From Lutibacter sp. A80 (GTDB lineage: Bacteria; Bacteroidota; Bacteroidia; Flavobacteriales; Flavobacteriaceae): a stretch of 64,000 bases of DNA. Position 1 is the first letter of the stretch. Every line of letters begins with the position of its first letter. Below the pieces are notes generated by a model. It made no database searches and had not been told where the DNA came from. It worked only from the letters and a program-made list of their open reading frames with translations. The DNA lies in assembly GCF_022429645.1 (NCBI RefSeq), contig NZ_CP092480.1, forward strand, positions 771,501 through 835,500, given 5' to 3'. Position numbers and translations under genes: made by a program. This document shows, in pieces, positions 47,273 to 54,767 of this stretch.

Positions 47273-47308
47273 CAATAAAAAACCCGCTTGAATTCATCAA
47301 ACGGGTTT
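47273..47308 (-). terminator. his operon attenuator (intrinsic terminator)
   Basis: On the minus strand AAACCCG and CGGGTTT pair, with an inner TTGA/TCAA pairing, followed by TTTTTTATT. It lies 32 nt past the His leader stop. Its 5' arm (CGTTTGAT, 47296-47303) can instead pair with ATCAAGCG (47346-47353) inside the leader, as an antiterminator. Confidence 0.8.
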
Positions 47309-47339
47309 AAAATATATTTATAATTTATTCAATACATCT

Positions 47340-47393
47340 TCAGCTCGCTTGATTGCAAGTATTTAAATGATGATGTAATTGAATAGTTCTCAT
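47340..47393 (-). CDS. hisL: his operon leader peptide
   Basis: A 17-codon frame, MRTIQLHHHLNTCNQAS, has three consecutive His codons (CAT CAT CAT) and lies just upstream of a terminator ahead of hisG. When His-tRNA is scarce, a ribosome stalled at the His codons would leave ATCAAGCG free to pair with the terminator's 5' arm; when it reaches the stop codon it would cover that segment and the terminator forms. This is the classical attenuation layout seen in enterobacterial his leaders. The frame and the stem were read from the sequence; the mechanism is inferred. Confidence 0.85.
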   Translation of the reverse strand: MRTIQLHHHLNTCNQAS

Positions 47394-47410
47394 TTTTAAT
47401 TTTTGATAAG

Positions 47411-47418
47411 CAAATATA
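47411..47418 (-). promoter_or_regulatory. Putative -7 box of the his operon
   Basis: TATATTTG on the minus strand fits TAnnTTTG, 17 bp upstream of the leader ATG. No TTG at the usual spacing was found. Confidence 0.4.
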
Positions 47419-47460
47419 TAAATAAGTTTATAAAACATAAATGTATTTGTGAAAAAATTT

Positions 47461-47479
47461 ACAAAAATTTAATTTTTGT
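47461..47479 (-). terminator. Candidate AT-only hairpin after the Nudix gene
   Basis: ACAAAAATT and AATTTTTGT form a 9-bp A/T-rich stem about 20 bp past the stop of the Nudix-type regulator gene. It is weak because it has few G/C pairs. Confidence 0.35.
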
Positions 47480-47497
47480 TAAATACCACATGTTTAG

Positions 47498-48217
47498 TTA
47501 CAATTCAAAGTTGTACCCTTTGGATATAAAATTATTGAATTTCTCTTTATTAAACTTATATAAAAACGCTCCTTTTTTAGATCCTGTTCTGTCTTTTTCT
47601 TCCGTTTTAGTTAAAATATCAAACGAAAGAATTTTTTTTCTAAAATTACGATCATCTAATTTTTTTTGATAAATACATTCATATAATATTTGTAAATGAG
47701 GAATGGTAAATTTCTCTGGGAGCAACTCAAAACCAATAGGTTGAAAACGCGCTTTTTTTCTAATTTTTAAAATGGCATCTTCTACCATCTCTTTATGATC
47801 TATAATTAATTCAGGTACTTCATCAATATTAAACCAACGGGCATCGAATTTTTCAACACTATCTAAATTAAAATCATTAATTCTAATTAAACTGTAATGC
47901 GCTACAGAAATAACTCGTTCTCCAGGATCCCTGTCTACTTTACTATAGGTTTTTAATTCTTCTAAAAAAATATTATCAAGTCCTGTTAAATTAAAAACTA
48001 CTTCTTTTGCAGCATCATTTAAACTTAAGTCTTCATTAACAAAAGCTCCAATTAATGACCAAGCTCCTTTTAATGGTTCTACTTTTCTTCTAAATAAGAG
48101 CAACTTTAATTGTTCAGAGTCAAAACCAAAAATTACACAATCTACCGCAATAAGTATTTTTTTTTGGTGCTTATAAGCATTTTTATTATTAAGTAATTGC
48201 ATCTTTTTTTTAAACAA
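47498..48217 (-). CDS. Nudix-fold transcriptional regulator (NrtR-like), degenerate Nudix box
   Basis: The 239-aa protein has a Nudix domain (about 20-150, VDCVIFGFDSEQLKLLLFRRKVEPLKGAWSLIGAF fragments) and a C-terminal winged helix (about 165-239, including FTIPHLQILYECIYQKKLDDRNFRKKIL). The Nudix box reads G-x5-D-x7-KEVVFNLTGL: the paired catalytic Glu of RExxEE is replaced by Phe-Asn, so it is unlikely to hydrolyse nucleotides. Such proteins act as ligand-sensing repressors in NAD or sugar metabolism in Bacteroidota. The target genes are not evident; it lies upstream of the his operon on the same strand but has its own stop hairpin. Confidence 0.8.
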   Translation of the reverse strand: MFKKKMQLLNNKNAYKHQKKILIAVDCVIFGFDSEQLKLLLFRRKVEPLKGAWSLIGAFVNEDLSLNDAAKEVVFNLTGLDNIFLEELKTYSKVDRDPGERVISVAHYSLIRINDFNLDSVEKFDARWFNIDEVPELIIDHKEMVEDAILKIRKKARFQPIGFELLPEKFTIPHLQILYECIYQKKLDDRNFRKKILSFDILTKTEEKDRTGSKKGAFLYKFNKEKFNNFISKGYNFEL

Positions 48218-48468
48218 TTTTTATTTATTAATCAAAGATAATAAATGTATTAAATACATTTAGTAATATTATAATTTTTTAATTTCTTTTTTTAAACAGT
48301 TTTTTTGTAGAATCTTAAACTTAATAAGTTACCATTTTAAACAAAGTTTAATAAAAATATAAATTTTAATTTCAAAGTAAACTACTAAACTTTAGTATAA
48401 CAAAACAATTGTCAAAATTATTAAAGAAATTTTATTATTTTTACATTTAATAAACCCCTACAATATTA

Positions 48469-50523
48469 ATGAAACAAAAAATAATTCTACTCCTATTATT
48501 TGTTACACTCTCTATTTGTAAATTAAATGCACAATATGAGGTGATGTTTAGCAATAATTACCCACCATATAATTATTTAAATGAAAATGGAGAACTTGTA
48601 GGTTTTAACGTAGAAATCTTAAAAGCAATAAAAGATTTATACAAAACAGATATTAAAATAAGTGGTGGAGAATGGAACACTATAATAAAAGCCCTTAAAA
48701 CTAATGAAATTGATGCTATTGGAGGGTTTCATTTTCCAGGCAATCCAGATCCAGATTATATTTATACCCGAGCTGCCATAAACACATCGCATTGTTTTTT
48801 ATACAATTCAAAACATTATAATAATTTTTCTATTGAGTTTTTAAGAACCTCTAAAGAGCCGTTAGTTGCAATGTGGAAAAACGATGTATTAGTACATTAT
48901 ATACAATCTATTAATCCTTCTACAAAGTTTTTATTTATTAAAAGTTATGAGGATCTTATACTTGCATTAGATAAAAGTAATGTTACTTGCTCTTTTGGAC
49001 AACGTACTGGAGCAATGTATTATGCTAAAATACTTAATAGAACCGATGTAAAATCTTTAGACCATAGAATTTTGGAGCGATCTATGGGGTTTAGAGTTTC
49101 AAAAGAAGCTCCTGAATTAGCAAAAATTTTAAATAATGGCTTAGAAGTTATTTTGGCCAATGGTAAATATCAAGAAATTTATGACACATGGATTTCAGAA
49201 TATGACAAAAACAATAATCAATGGCGTAATTACTTAAAATATCTATTTATTGCAAGTATCATAGTTTTACTACTTTTTATATTATTAATTATTATAAATT
49301 GGATTTTACAAGCTAAAATTAAAAATAAAACCAAAGATCTTAGAGAACAACTTGAATTGAACTCTAAAATAATGATTGAACTTAAAAAAGAAAAAGACAA
49401 AGCCGAAGAAAGCGATAAAATGAAATCTGCTTTTTTAGCTAATATGAGTCATGAAATAAGAACACCTATGAACGGTATTTTAGGCTTTACTAGCCTGTTA
49501 AAAACTGTTGATTATTCTTCTGAAAAACAAGCGCAATTTATTGATATTATCCAAAAAAGCGGTCATAGAATGCTAGATACTATTAATAATATTATTGAAG
49601 TATCAAAACTTGAATCTGGACTTGAAAAACCAATAATTAAAGAAGTTGATATTGAAAAAAACATTAATGAACTCAATAATTTTTTCTCAACAGAAGCTTC
49701 TGAAAAAGGTATTAATTTAATTTTTAAACATAGTAAATCAACACCTACCATACCATTTTATACAGATCAGTATAAAGTAAACTCAATACTTACAAATCTT
49801 ATTAAAAATGCTTTAAAATTTACAAATAAGGGCTTTGTTGAAGTAAAATATGAGTTAACTAATACAGCTGTAGAATTTTGGATTAAAGATACAGGAATTG
49901 GTATTCCTCTTGAAAAACAACATTTTATTTTTAATGAATTTGTACAAGCAGATTATTCACACTCAAGCGGTTATGAAGGTTCTGGTTTAGGCTTATCTAT
50001 ATCCAAAGGATATGTACACCTATTAAACGGAGAAATTAAATTAACTTCTGTACCTAATGAAGGAACTACATTTTATGTACGCATACCAAATTCTACAGGC
50101 GAAGTAAAAACAACCAGTCCTAAAAAAAAAGTTATAAAAAACACAAATACACAGTTAAAAAATTATAAAATACTAATTGCTGAAGATGATGAAACTTCAT
50201 TCTTTTATATAGAAAGTGTTTTAGAAAATTTAACTAAAAAAATAATACGAGCTAAAAATGGTGTTGAGGCAGTTGAATTAGTTAAAAATAATAATGATAT
50301 CGATATTATATTAATGGATATTAAAATGCCTATTTTAAATGGATTTGAAGCCACAAAAAAAATTCGAGAATTCAATAATTCTGTATATATAATTGCTCAA
50401 ACTGCTTATATTCAAGAAAGTTTTAAACTACAAGCACAAGAAGCTGGCTGTAATACATATATTTCAAAACCAATTGACAAGTATAAATTAATTAAGCTTT
50501 TAGCTAACATTAAACAATTATAA
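48469..50523 (+). CDS. Hybrid sensor histidine kinase with periplasmic SBP_bac_3 sensor
   Basis: The 684-aa protein has a signal peptide (1-21), a solute-binding-protein family 3-like sensor domain (about 22-243), one membrane helix (about 257-281), a coiled-coil, HisKA with phospho-acceptor His328 (FLANMSHEIRTPMNG), HATPase_c with N- and G-boxes (NLIKNALKFTNKG, KDTGIGIP, GSGLGLSIS) and a C-terminal receiver with Asp617 (ILMDIKMP). It should sense a small molecule, perhaps an amino acid, and phosphorylate itself and an unknown partner. No HTH output domain or response regulator gene is adjacent. The 251 bp upstream contain nothing else identifiable. Confidence 0.9.
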   Translation: MKQKIILLLLFVTLSICKLNAQYEVMFSNNYPPYNYLNENGELVGFNVEILKAIKDLYKTDIKISGGEWNTIIKALKTNEIDAIGGFHFPGNPDPDYIYTRAAINTSHCFLYNSKHYNNFSIEFLRTSKEPLVAMWKNDVLVHYIQSINPSTKFLFIKSYEDLILALDKSNVTCSFGQRTGAMYYAKILNRTDVKSLDHRILERSMGFRVSKEAPELAKILNNGLEVILANGKYQEIYDTWISEYDKNNNQWRNYLKYLFIASIIVLLLFILLIIINWILQAKIKNKTKDLREQLELNSKIMIELKKEKDKAEESDKMKSAFLANMSHEIRTPMNGILGFTSLLKTVDYSSEKQAQFIDIIQKSGHRMLDTINNIIEVSKLESGLEKPIIKEVDIEKNINELNNFFSTEASEKGINLIFKHSKSTPTIPFYTDQYKVNSILTNLIKNALKFTNKGFVEVKYELTNTAVEFWIKDTGIGIPLEKQHFIFNEFVQADYSHSSGYEGSGLGLSISKGYVHLLNGEIKLTSVPNEGTTFYVRIPNSTGEVKTTSPKKKVIKNTNTQLKNYKILIAEDDETSFFYIESVLENLTKKIIRAKNGVEAVELVKNNNDIDIILMDIKMPILNGFEATKKIREFNNSVYIIAQTAYIQESFKLQAQEAGCNTYISKPIDKYKLIKLLANIKQL

Positions 50524-50616
50524 AATAAGCTTCATTTTACCTTAGTGTTAAAAAAATATATTCTATCAATACTTAAAATATTCTACTCCTTTAAAACAAA
50601 TAATTTTTATATTTTT

Positions 50617-50650
50617 TTGTGAACTTCAATATTAATCGTAATATTGCAAT
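50617..50650 (+). promoter_or_regulatory. Promoter and operator of the first arsR operon
   Basis: TTG (50617-50619), 19 nt, TAATATTG (50639-50646, one mismatch to TAnnTTTG). CAATATTA and TAATATTG form an 8-bp inverted repeat around ATCG (50627-50646) over the -7 box. The overlapping ATCGTAATATTGCAAT (50635-50650) resembles the elements before the other ars genes. Confidence 0.6.
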
Positions 50651-50668
50651 TAACAAATAAAAAGAAAT

Positions 50669-51001
50669 ATGGGATTAGCTAAATCAGAAATTTTTTCGGA
50701 CTTACAAAATGAAATTGCATTATTTGCAAAAGTTTTTGGACATCCTGCTAGGGTTGCAATTTTACAACAACTTTTTAAAATAAACGCATGTTATTGTGGT
50801 GATTTGGTAAATGAAATTGGGCTTGCTCAACCTACAATTTCTCAACATCTAAAAGAATTAAAACATTTAGGGCTTATAAAAGGAAATGTTGAAGGCACAA
50901 GTGTTTGTTACTGTATAAACACTGAAAACTGGACAAAAATGAAAGAAACTATGTTAGATTTTCTAAATCAAGATATTTCTAAAACAGAAGATTGCTGTTA
51001 A
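50669..51001 (+). CDS. arsR: ArsR-family metalloregulator 1
   Basis: The 110-aa winged-helix repressor has the ArsR DNA-binding core (FGHPARVAILQQLF and the recognition helix QPTISQHLKELKHLGLIKG). Cys41 and Cys43 (ACYCGDL) and Cys80 and Cys82 (VCYC) offer four thiolates for arsenite or antimonite, and the C-terminus ends in a Cys109-Cys110 pair. It should release DNA when it binds As(III). The operator palindrome overlaps its promoter. The downstream genes DUF6428, arsenate reductase, acr3 and a metallophosphoesterase follow in one operon. Confidence 0.93.
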   Translation: MGLAKSEIFSDLQNEIALFAKVFGHPARVAILQQLFKINACYCGDLVNEIGLAQPTISQHLKELKHLGLIKGNVEGTSVCYCINTENWTKMKETMLDFLNQDISKTEDCC

Positions 51002-51039
51002 ACCCTTATTAATATAATTATAATCGCAAAAAATATAAA

Positions 51040-51507
51040 ATGAAACTTTCAGAAATAAAATTACAACTAAACAAATTAGAAACCATTTCTTTTCAATTAC
51101 CAAATGGTGAATTAGTACCAAGTCATTTCCATGTTACAGAAGTTGGTAAAATAACAAAACACTTTATTGATTGTGGAGGAACTGTACGTAATGAAACTGT
51201 AGCTAACTTTCAACTTTGGAATGCAAATGATTACGATCATAGATTACATCCAGAAAAACTATTAAATATTATAGAGCTTTCAGAAAAAGTATTAGGAATT
51301 GAAGACTTAGAAATTGAAGTTGAATATCAAGCAGATACCATTGGTAAATTTGGACTTGATTTTAATGGTAAAAACTTTTTGTTAACCAGTAAGCAAACAG
51401 ATTGCTTAGCTAAAGATAAATGTGGTATTCCTGTAAAAAAACAACACGTAAATCTAGCAGATTTAAATAATGAATCTTGCTGTACTCCTGGAGGAAATTG
51501 CTGCTAA
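51040..51507 (+). CDS. DUF6428 family protein of the arsenic operon
   Basis: The 155-aa soluble protein is predicted mixed alpha/beta, with Cys in FIDCGG, QTDCLAKDKCG and a Cys-rich C-terminus (CCTPGGNCC, the last eight or nine residues). This resembles the DUF6428 family found in ars operons of Bacteroidota, usually right after arsR. The terminal Cys cluster could bind As(III). A half-site ATCGCA lies upstream. No catalytic motif is visible. It lies 38 bp after arsR and 34 bp before the arsenate reductase gene. Confidence 0.8.
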   Translation: MKLSEIKLQLNKLETISFQLPNGELVPSHFHVTEVGKITKHFIDCGGTVRNETVANFQLWNANDYDHRLHPEKLLNIIELSEKVLGIEDLEIEVEYQADTIGKFGLDFNGKNFLLTSKQTDCLAKDKCGIPVKKQHVNLADLNNESCCTPGGNCC

Positions 51508-51541
51508 ATCATAAAATTTTAAAATAAAATCTACTCAACTT

Positions 51542-52156
51542 ATGCTCTATTTAAAAATAGAAAATTTAATAAAAAGTTTAAATCCTGAAACAATTTCAGA
51601 AGCACGTAAAGTAGTGCTACAACCTCTAGTAGAATTTGTTCAAACTAAGGTTTCAAATAACCAAGAAATTAGAATTAATTTTATTTGCACCCATAATTCT
51701 AGAAGAAGTCATTTATCACAAGTTTGGGCACAAACAATAGCAAAATACTTTAACCTTAAAAATATTTTTTGTTATTCTGGAGGTACAGAAAGTACAGCAT
51801 TATTTCCTGTGGTTGCTAAAACTTTACAAAATTCAGGTTTTGAAATTAAAACACTTTCTGAAGGAAATAACCCAATTTACAGTATTAAATATGCAGAAAA
51901 TGAACATCCTATAATCGGATTTTCAAAAAAATTAGATGATGATTTTAATCCAAAAAACAGTTTTGCAGCAATATTAACTTGCGATTCCGCAAATGAAGCT
52001 TGTCCTTTTGTTCCAGGAGCTGAAAAACGTATTCCAATAACTTTTGAAGATCCAAAAGCTTTTGACAATACTCCTCAACAAGTGGAAAAATACAACGAAA
52101 GAAGTTTGCAAATTGCAACTGAATTATTTTACATTTTCTCTCAAATAAACTCATAA
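51542..52156 (+). CDS. Arsenate reductase, low-molecular-weight PTP type
   Basis: The 204-aa protein has the phosphate-binding loop CTHNSRRS at 49-56 (CX5R, Cys49 and Arg55) of LMW protein tyrosine phosphatase-like arsenate reductases, and downstream [27 protein letters not shown] with two more Cys, which may relay electrons. It reduces As(V) to As(III) for export by the adjacent Acr3, whose gene starts 2 bp downstream. An N-terminal helix extension of about 40 residues precedes the loop. A protein tyrosine phosphatase role is possible but context favours arsenate reductase. Confidence 0.85.
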   Translation: MLYLKIENLIKSLNPETISEARKVVLQPLVEFVQTKVSNNQEIRINFICTHNSRRSHLSQVWAQTIAKYFNLKNIFCYSGGTESTALFPVVAKTLQNSGFEIKTLSEGNNPIYSIKYAENEHPIIGFSKKLDDDFNPKNSFAAILTCDSANEACPFVPGAEKRIPITFEDPKAFDNTPQQVEKYNERSLQIATELFYIFSQINS

Positions 52157-52158
52157 AA

Positions 52159-53214
52159 ATGGCAACAAAAAAATTAAGCTTTCTCGATAGAAATCTAACT
52201 CTTTGGATATTTGTAGCAATGGCAATTGGTGTAGGTCTTGGATATTTTATACCAACATTTCCAAATATCATAAATTCTTTTAATAGTGGCACAACAAACA
52301 TTCCAATAGCAATTGGTTTAATATTAATGATGTATCCTCCTTTAGCTAAGGTAAACTACGCATTATTACCAAAAGTTTTTAAAAACACAAAAATACTTTC
52401 TATTTCATTAATTCTTAATTGGATAGTTGGTCCTGTTTTAATGTTTATTTTAGCTATTACTTTTTTACGAGATTATCCGGAATATATGGTCGGATTAATT
52501 TTAATTGGTTTGGCTCGTTGTATTGCAATGGTTTTGGTTTGGAACGATCTTGCCGAAGGAAGTAGTGAATACGGTGCTGGTTTAGTTGCCTTAAATAGTA
52601 TTTTTCAAGTTTTTGCATACAGTTTTTATGCTTGGATTTTTATAACTGTACTTCCACCCTATTTCGGTTTTGAAGGAGCAATTGTAGATATTTCAATTGG
52701 TACAATTGCAGAAAGCGTAGCAATTTACTTAGGAATTCCTTTTTTATTAGGAATTTTAAGTCGACAAATTTTAGTGAAATTAAAAGGTGAAGTATGGTAC
52801 ACCAAAAAATTTATTCCAACTATTTCACCATTAACATTAATTGCACTTTTATTTACTATTGTAGTAATGTTTTCTTTAAAAGGAGAATTAATAGTTGAAA
52901 TTCCAATGGACGTTTTAATTATTGCAGTTCCTTTACTTATTTATTTCACTTTAATGTTTATTATTGGATTTTTTGTTACCAAATCTATGGGTGCTGAATA
53001 CGATAAAACCGCAGCAGTTGCATTTACAGCAGCTGGAAATAATTTTGAATTGGCTATTGCTGTTGCTATTGCCGTTTTTGGACTAAACTCTGGACAAGCA
53101 TTTACGGGTGTAATTGGTCCTTTAGTTGAAGTTCCTGCTTTAATTTTATTAGTTAGAGTTTCATTTTGGTTGAAAAAGAAATATTACAACTCACCAAAAA
53201 TCAACGCTAAATGA
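52159..53214 (+). CDS. arsB: Arsenite efflux transporter Acr3
   Basis: The 351-aa membrane protein has about ten helices and the Acr3-type signatures: [19 protein letters not shown], the [38 protein letters not shown] segment with the conserved Cys (ARCIAMV) used in arsenite transport, and [16 protein letters not shown]. It exports As(III) from the cytoplasm using the proton motive force. It is the main effector gene of the first ars operon. Its stop codon overlaps the start of the downstream metallophosphoesterase gene (ATGA). Confidence 0.95.
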   Translation: MATKKLSFLDRNLTLWIFVAMAIGVGLGYFIPTFPNIINSFNSGTTNIPIAIGLILMMYPPLAKVNYALLPKVFKNTKILSISLILNWIVGPVLMFILAITFLRDYPEYMVGLILIGLARCIAMVLVWNDLAEGSSEYGAGLVALNSIFQVFAYSFYAWIFITVLPPYFGFEGAIVDISIGTIAESVAIYLGIPFLLGILSRQILVKLKGEVWYTKKFIPTISPLTLIALLFTIVVMFSLKGELIVEIPMDVLIIAVPLLIYFTLMFIIGFFVTKSMGAEYDKTAAVAFTAAGNNFELAIAVAIAVFGLNSGQAFTGVIGPLVEVPALILLVRVSFWLKKKYYNSPKINAK

Positions 53215-53939
53215 GAATAGCTTTCTTTTCAGATATACATGCTAATTTACCTGCAATTGAGGCTTTTTTTAAAGATGTTGAAACAGAAAATATAGATGTA
53301 ATTTATTGCTTAGGAGATTTGGTTGGCTACAATGTTTGGCCCAATGAAGTTGTTGATGAAATTAGAAAGAGAGGGATTCAAACCATTATGGGAAATCATG
53401 ATGAAGCACTCTTAAATCCTATTGTAAAACATACAAAACCAACAAATAAAGAGTTAACTCATTTATTAATAAATGATGAAAATAGAGATTATTTAATTAA
53501 TCTTCCAAGACATTTAACGCTCTCATTTATTACAAATAACAAACCTTTTAAATTATTAATGACACACGGAAGTATGAAAGCTATTAATGACTATATGGTA
53601 ATTGATTACCCCGAACAAGAGGTGCTAGATATGATGCAATTACATCAGGCAGATATGTTATTATGCGGACATACACATAAGCCTTTTCATAGAGTAATTA
53701 AAGACGGTGAGGTTTATAAACATGTTGTAAATATTGGTTCTGTTGGGAAACCAAAAGATAATGATCCTAGAATTTGTTATGCAATTTTAGAACTCAACCA
53801 AGCTACTTCATCTTCTAAAGCAGAAACTATAAATATTTCCTTTAAAAGAGCAGAATATAATGTTGAAAAAGCCGCAAAAGCAATTGAAGAAAGTCAATTT
53901 AATAACTCTTTTGCAAAAGCTTTAAGAATCGCTAAATAA
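53211..53939 (+). CDS. Metallophosphoesterase of the arsenic operon
   Basis: The 242-aa protein is a calcineurin-like (YfcE-type) phosphoesterase with the metal motifs SDIHANLPA (Asp8, His10), GDLVGY (Asp36), GNHDEA (Asn62, His63), THGS and GHTHKP. Its start overlaps the acr3 stop codon (ATGA), so it is translationally coupled to the ars operon. Such phosphoesterases are frequently found in Bacteroidota ars operons, but their substrate there is not established. Length is normal. A role in arsenic metabolism is inferred from position. Confidence 0.85.
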   Translation: MRIAFFSDIHANLPAIEAFFKDVETENIDVIYCLGDLVGYNVWPNEVVDEIRKRGIQTIMGNHDEALLNPIVKHTKPTNKELTHLLINDENRDYLINLPRHLTLSFITNNKPFKLLMTHGSMKAINDYMVIDYPEQEVLDMMQLHQADMLLCGHTHKPFHRVIKDGEVYKHVVNIGSVGKPKDNDPRICYAILELNQATSSSKAETINISFKRAEYNVEKAAKAIEESQFNNSFAKALRIAK

Positions 53940-54007
53940 TATGGTTAATCTTAAAATCCATCTTACAAATACCCAATTATTAATTAAATAAAAATTAAAT
54001 TTTTCCG

Positions 54008-54061
54008 CAATATATGATTTTCATCATATATTGAATTAAAAACACATCGTACATTTGCGAT
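54008..54061 (+). promoter_or_regulatory. Palindromes and -7 box upstream of the second arsR
   Basis: CAATATATGAT and ATCATATATTG form a perfect 11-bp inverted repeat around TTTC (54008-54033). ATCGTACATTTGCGAT (54046-54061) contains TACATTTG, a perfect TAnnTTTG -7 box. TTG ending the first palindrome is a possible -33 element with a short 16-nt spacer. The start codon is 7 bp downstream of the second element. Confidence 0.6.
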
Positions 54062-54067
54062 AAGAAA

Positions 54068-54373
54068 ATGAATAGAAGTCTAGAACATATAGTTTATAAA
54101 GAAAATACTGAAAAACTTGCAAGATTTGCTAAAGCATTAGGACACCCTACTCGCATTGCTATTTTAAAACATTTAGAAAATCAGTCTTGTTTTTTTACTG
54201 GAGATTTAGTAGAAATTCTTCCTTTAGCACAATCAACAATTTCTCAGCATCTTAAAGAACTTAAAAATGCAGGACTTATACAAGGTGAATTAAAACCTCC
54301 AAAAATAAAATATTGTATCAATCAAAAAAATTGGAAAGAAGCAAAATCATTATTCCAACTTTTTTTTGATTGA
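54068..54373 (+). CDS. ArsR-family regulator 2
   Basis: The 101-aa winged-helix protein has the ArsR core (LGHPTRIAILKHL and QSTISQHLKELKNAGLIQG). It has Cys41 (SCFFTGDLV) and Cys83 (KYCIN), but lacks the CxC pairs and terminal Cys of ArsR1. So it may sense a different metalloid species or use fewer ligands. It heads a second cluster of thioredoxin, permease, ArsF-like and ArsG-like genes. Palindromes overlap its promoter. Confidence 0.9.
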   Translation: MNRSLEHIVYKENTEKLARFAKALGHPTRIAILKHLENQSCFFTGDLVEILPLAQSTISQHLKELKNAGLIQGELKPPKIKYCINQKNWKEAKSLFQLFFD

Positions 54374-54391
54374 TATATTTTTAACATATAT

Positions 54392-54407
54392 ATCGTTTAT
54401 TGGCGAT
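54392..54407 (+). promoter_or_regulatory. ATCG-N8-CGAT element before the thioredoxin gene
   Basis: ATCGTTTATTGGCGAT has the same arms and spacing as ATCGTACATTTGCGAT before arsR2. It may be an internal ArsR operator, 18 bp upstream of the next start codon. Confidence 0.5.
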
Positions 54408-54424
54408 ATGCAAACAAATGTATT

Positions 54425-54661
54425 ATGACAAAAATAATTAAAGTATTAGGAACCGGTTGTCCAAAATGTAAAACAATGACACAAGTTGTAACAGAAGTAG
54501 TTTCAAACAACAATATTGACGCAACTATTGAAAAAGTAGAAGATATTATGGAAATTATGAAATTTAACGTATTAACTACTCCTGCTTTGGTAATAGACGA
54601 TGTAATAACTATTAAAGGAAGAGTACCTTCAAAAGAAGAACTTTTAAAACTTTTAAGCTAA
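54425..54661 (+). CDS. Small CxxC thioredoxin-like protein (ArsE-like position)
   Basis: The 78-aa protein resembles the MTH895/TM0996 type of small redox-active disulfide proteins: MTKIIKVLGTGCPKCKTMTQVV, with Cys12 and Cys15, and a C-terminal TTPALVIDDVITIKGRVPS segment with the cis-Pro. It has no signal peptide and should act in the cytoplasm. In ars gene sets such a protein (ArsE) goes together with ArsF and ArsG. Here it precedes the permease, ArsF-like and ArsG-like genes, so it may supply electrons to them. Length is normal. Confidence 0.85.
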   Translation: MTKIIKVLGTGCPKCKTMTQVVTEVVSNNNIDATIEKVEDIMEIMKFNVLTTPALVIDDVITIKGRVPSKEELLKLLS

Positions 54662-54679
54662 AAATAAATCATAATTAAA

Positions 54680-54751
54680 TACTGTATTAAAACTTGATCA
54701 ATACCAAATAAAGGTTTAAAAATTAAAATCTATCATAGTTTTAGTACAGTA
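54680..54751. repeat. 15-bp near-perfect inverted repeat upstream of the permease gene
   Basis: TACTGTATTAAAACT (54680-54694) and AGTTTTAGTACAGTA (54737-54751) are complementary except at one position, with a 42-nt spacer. The pairing extends partly on both sides. It fills most of the gap between the thioredoxin and permease genes. Confidence 0.55.
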
Positions 54752-54767
54752 ATTAAATCCATAGAAC

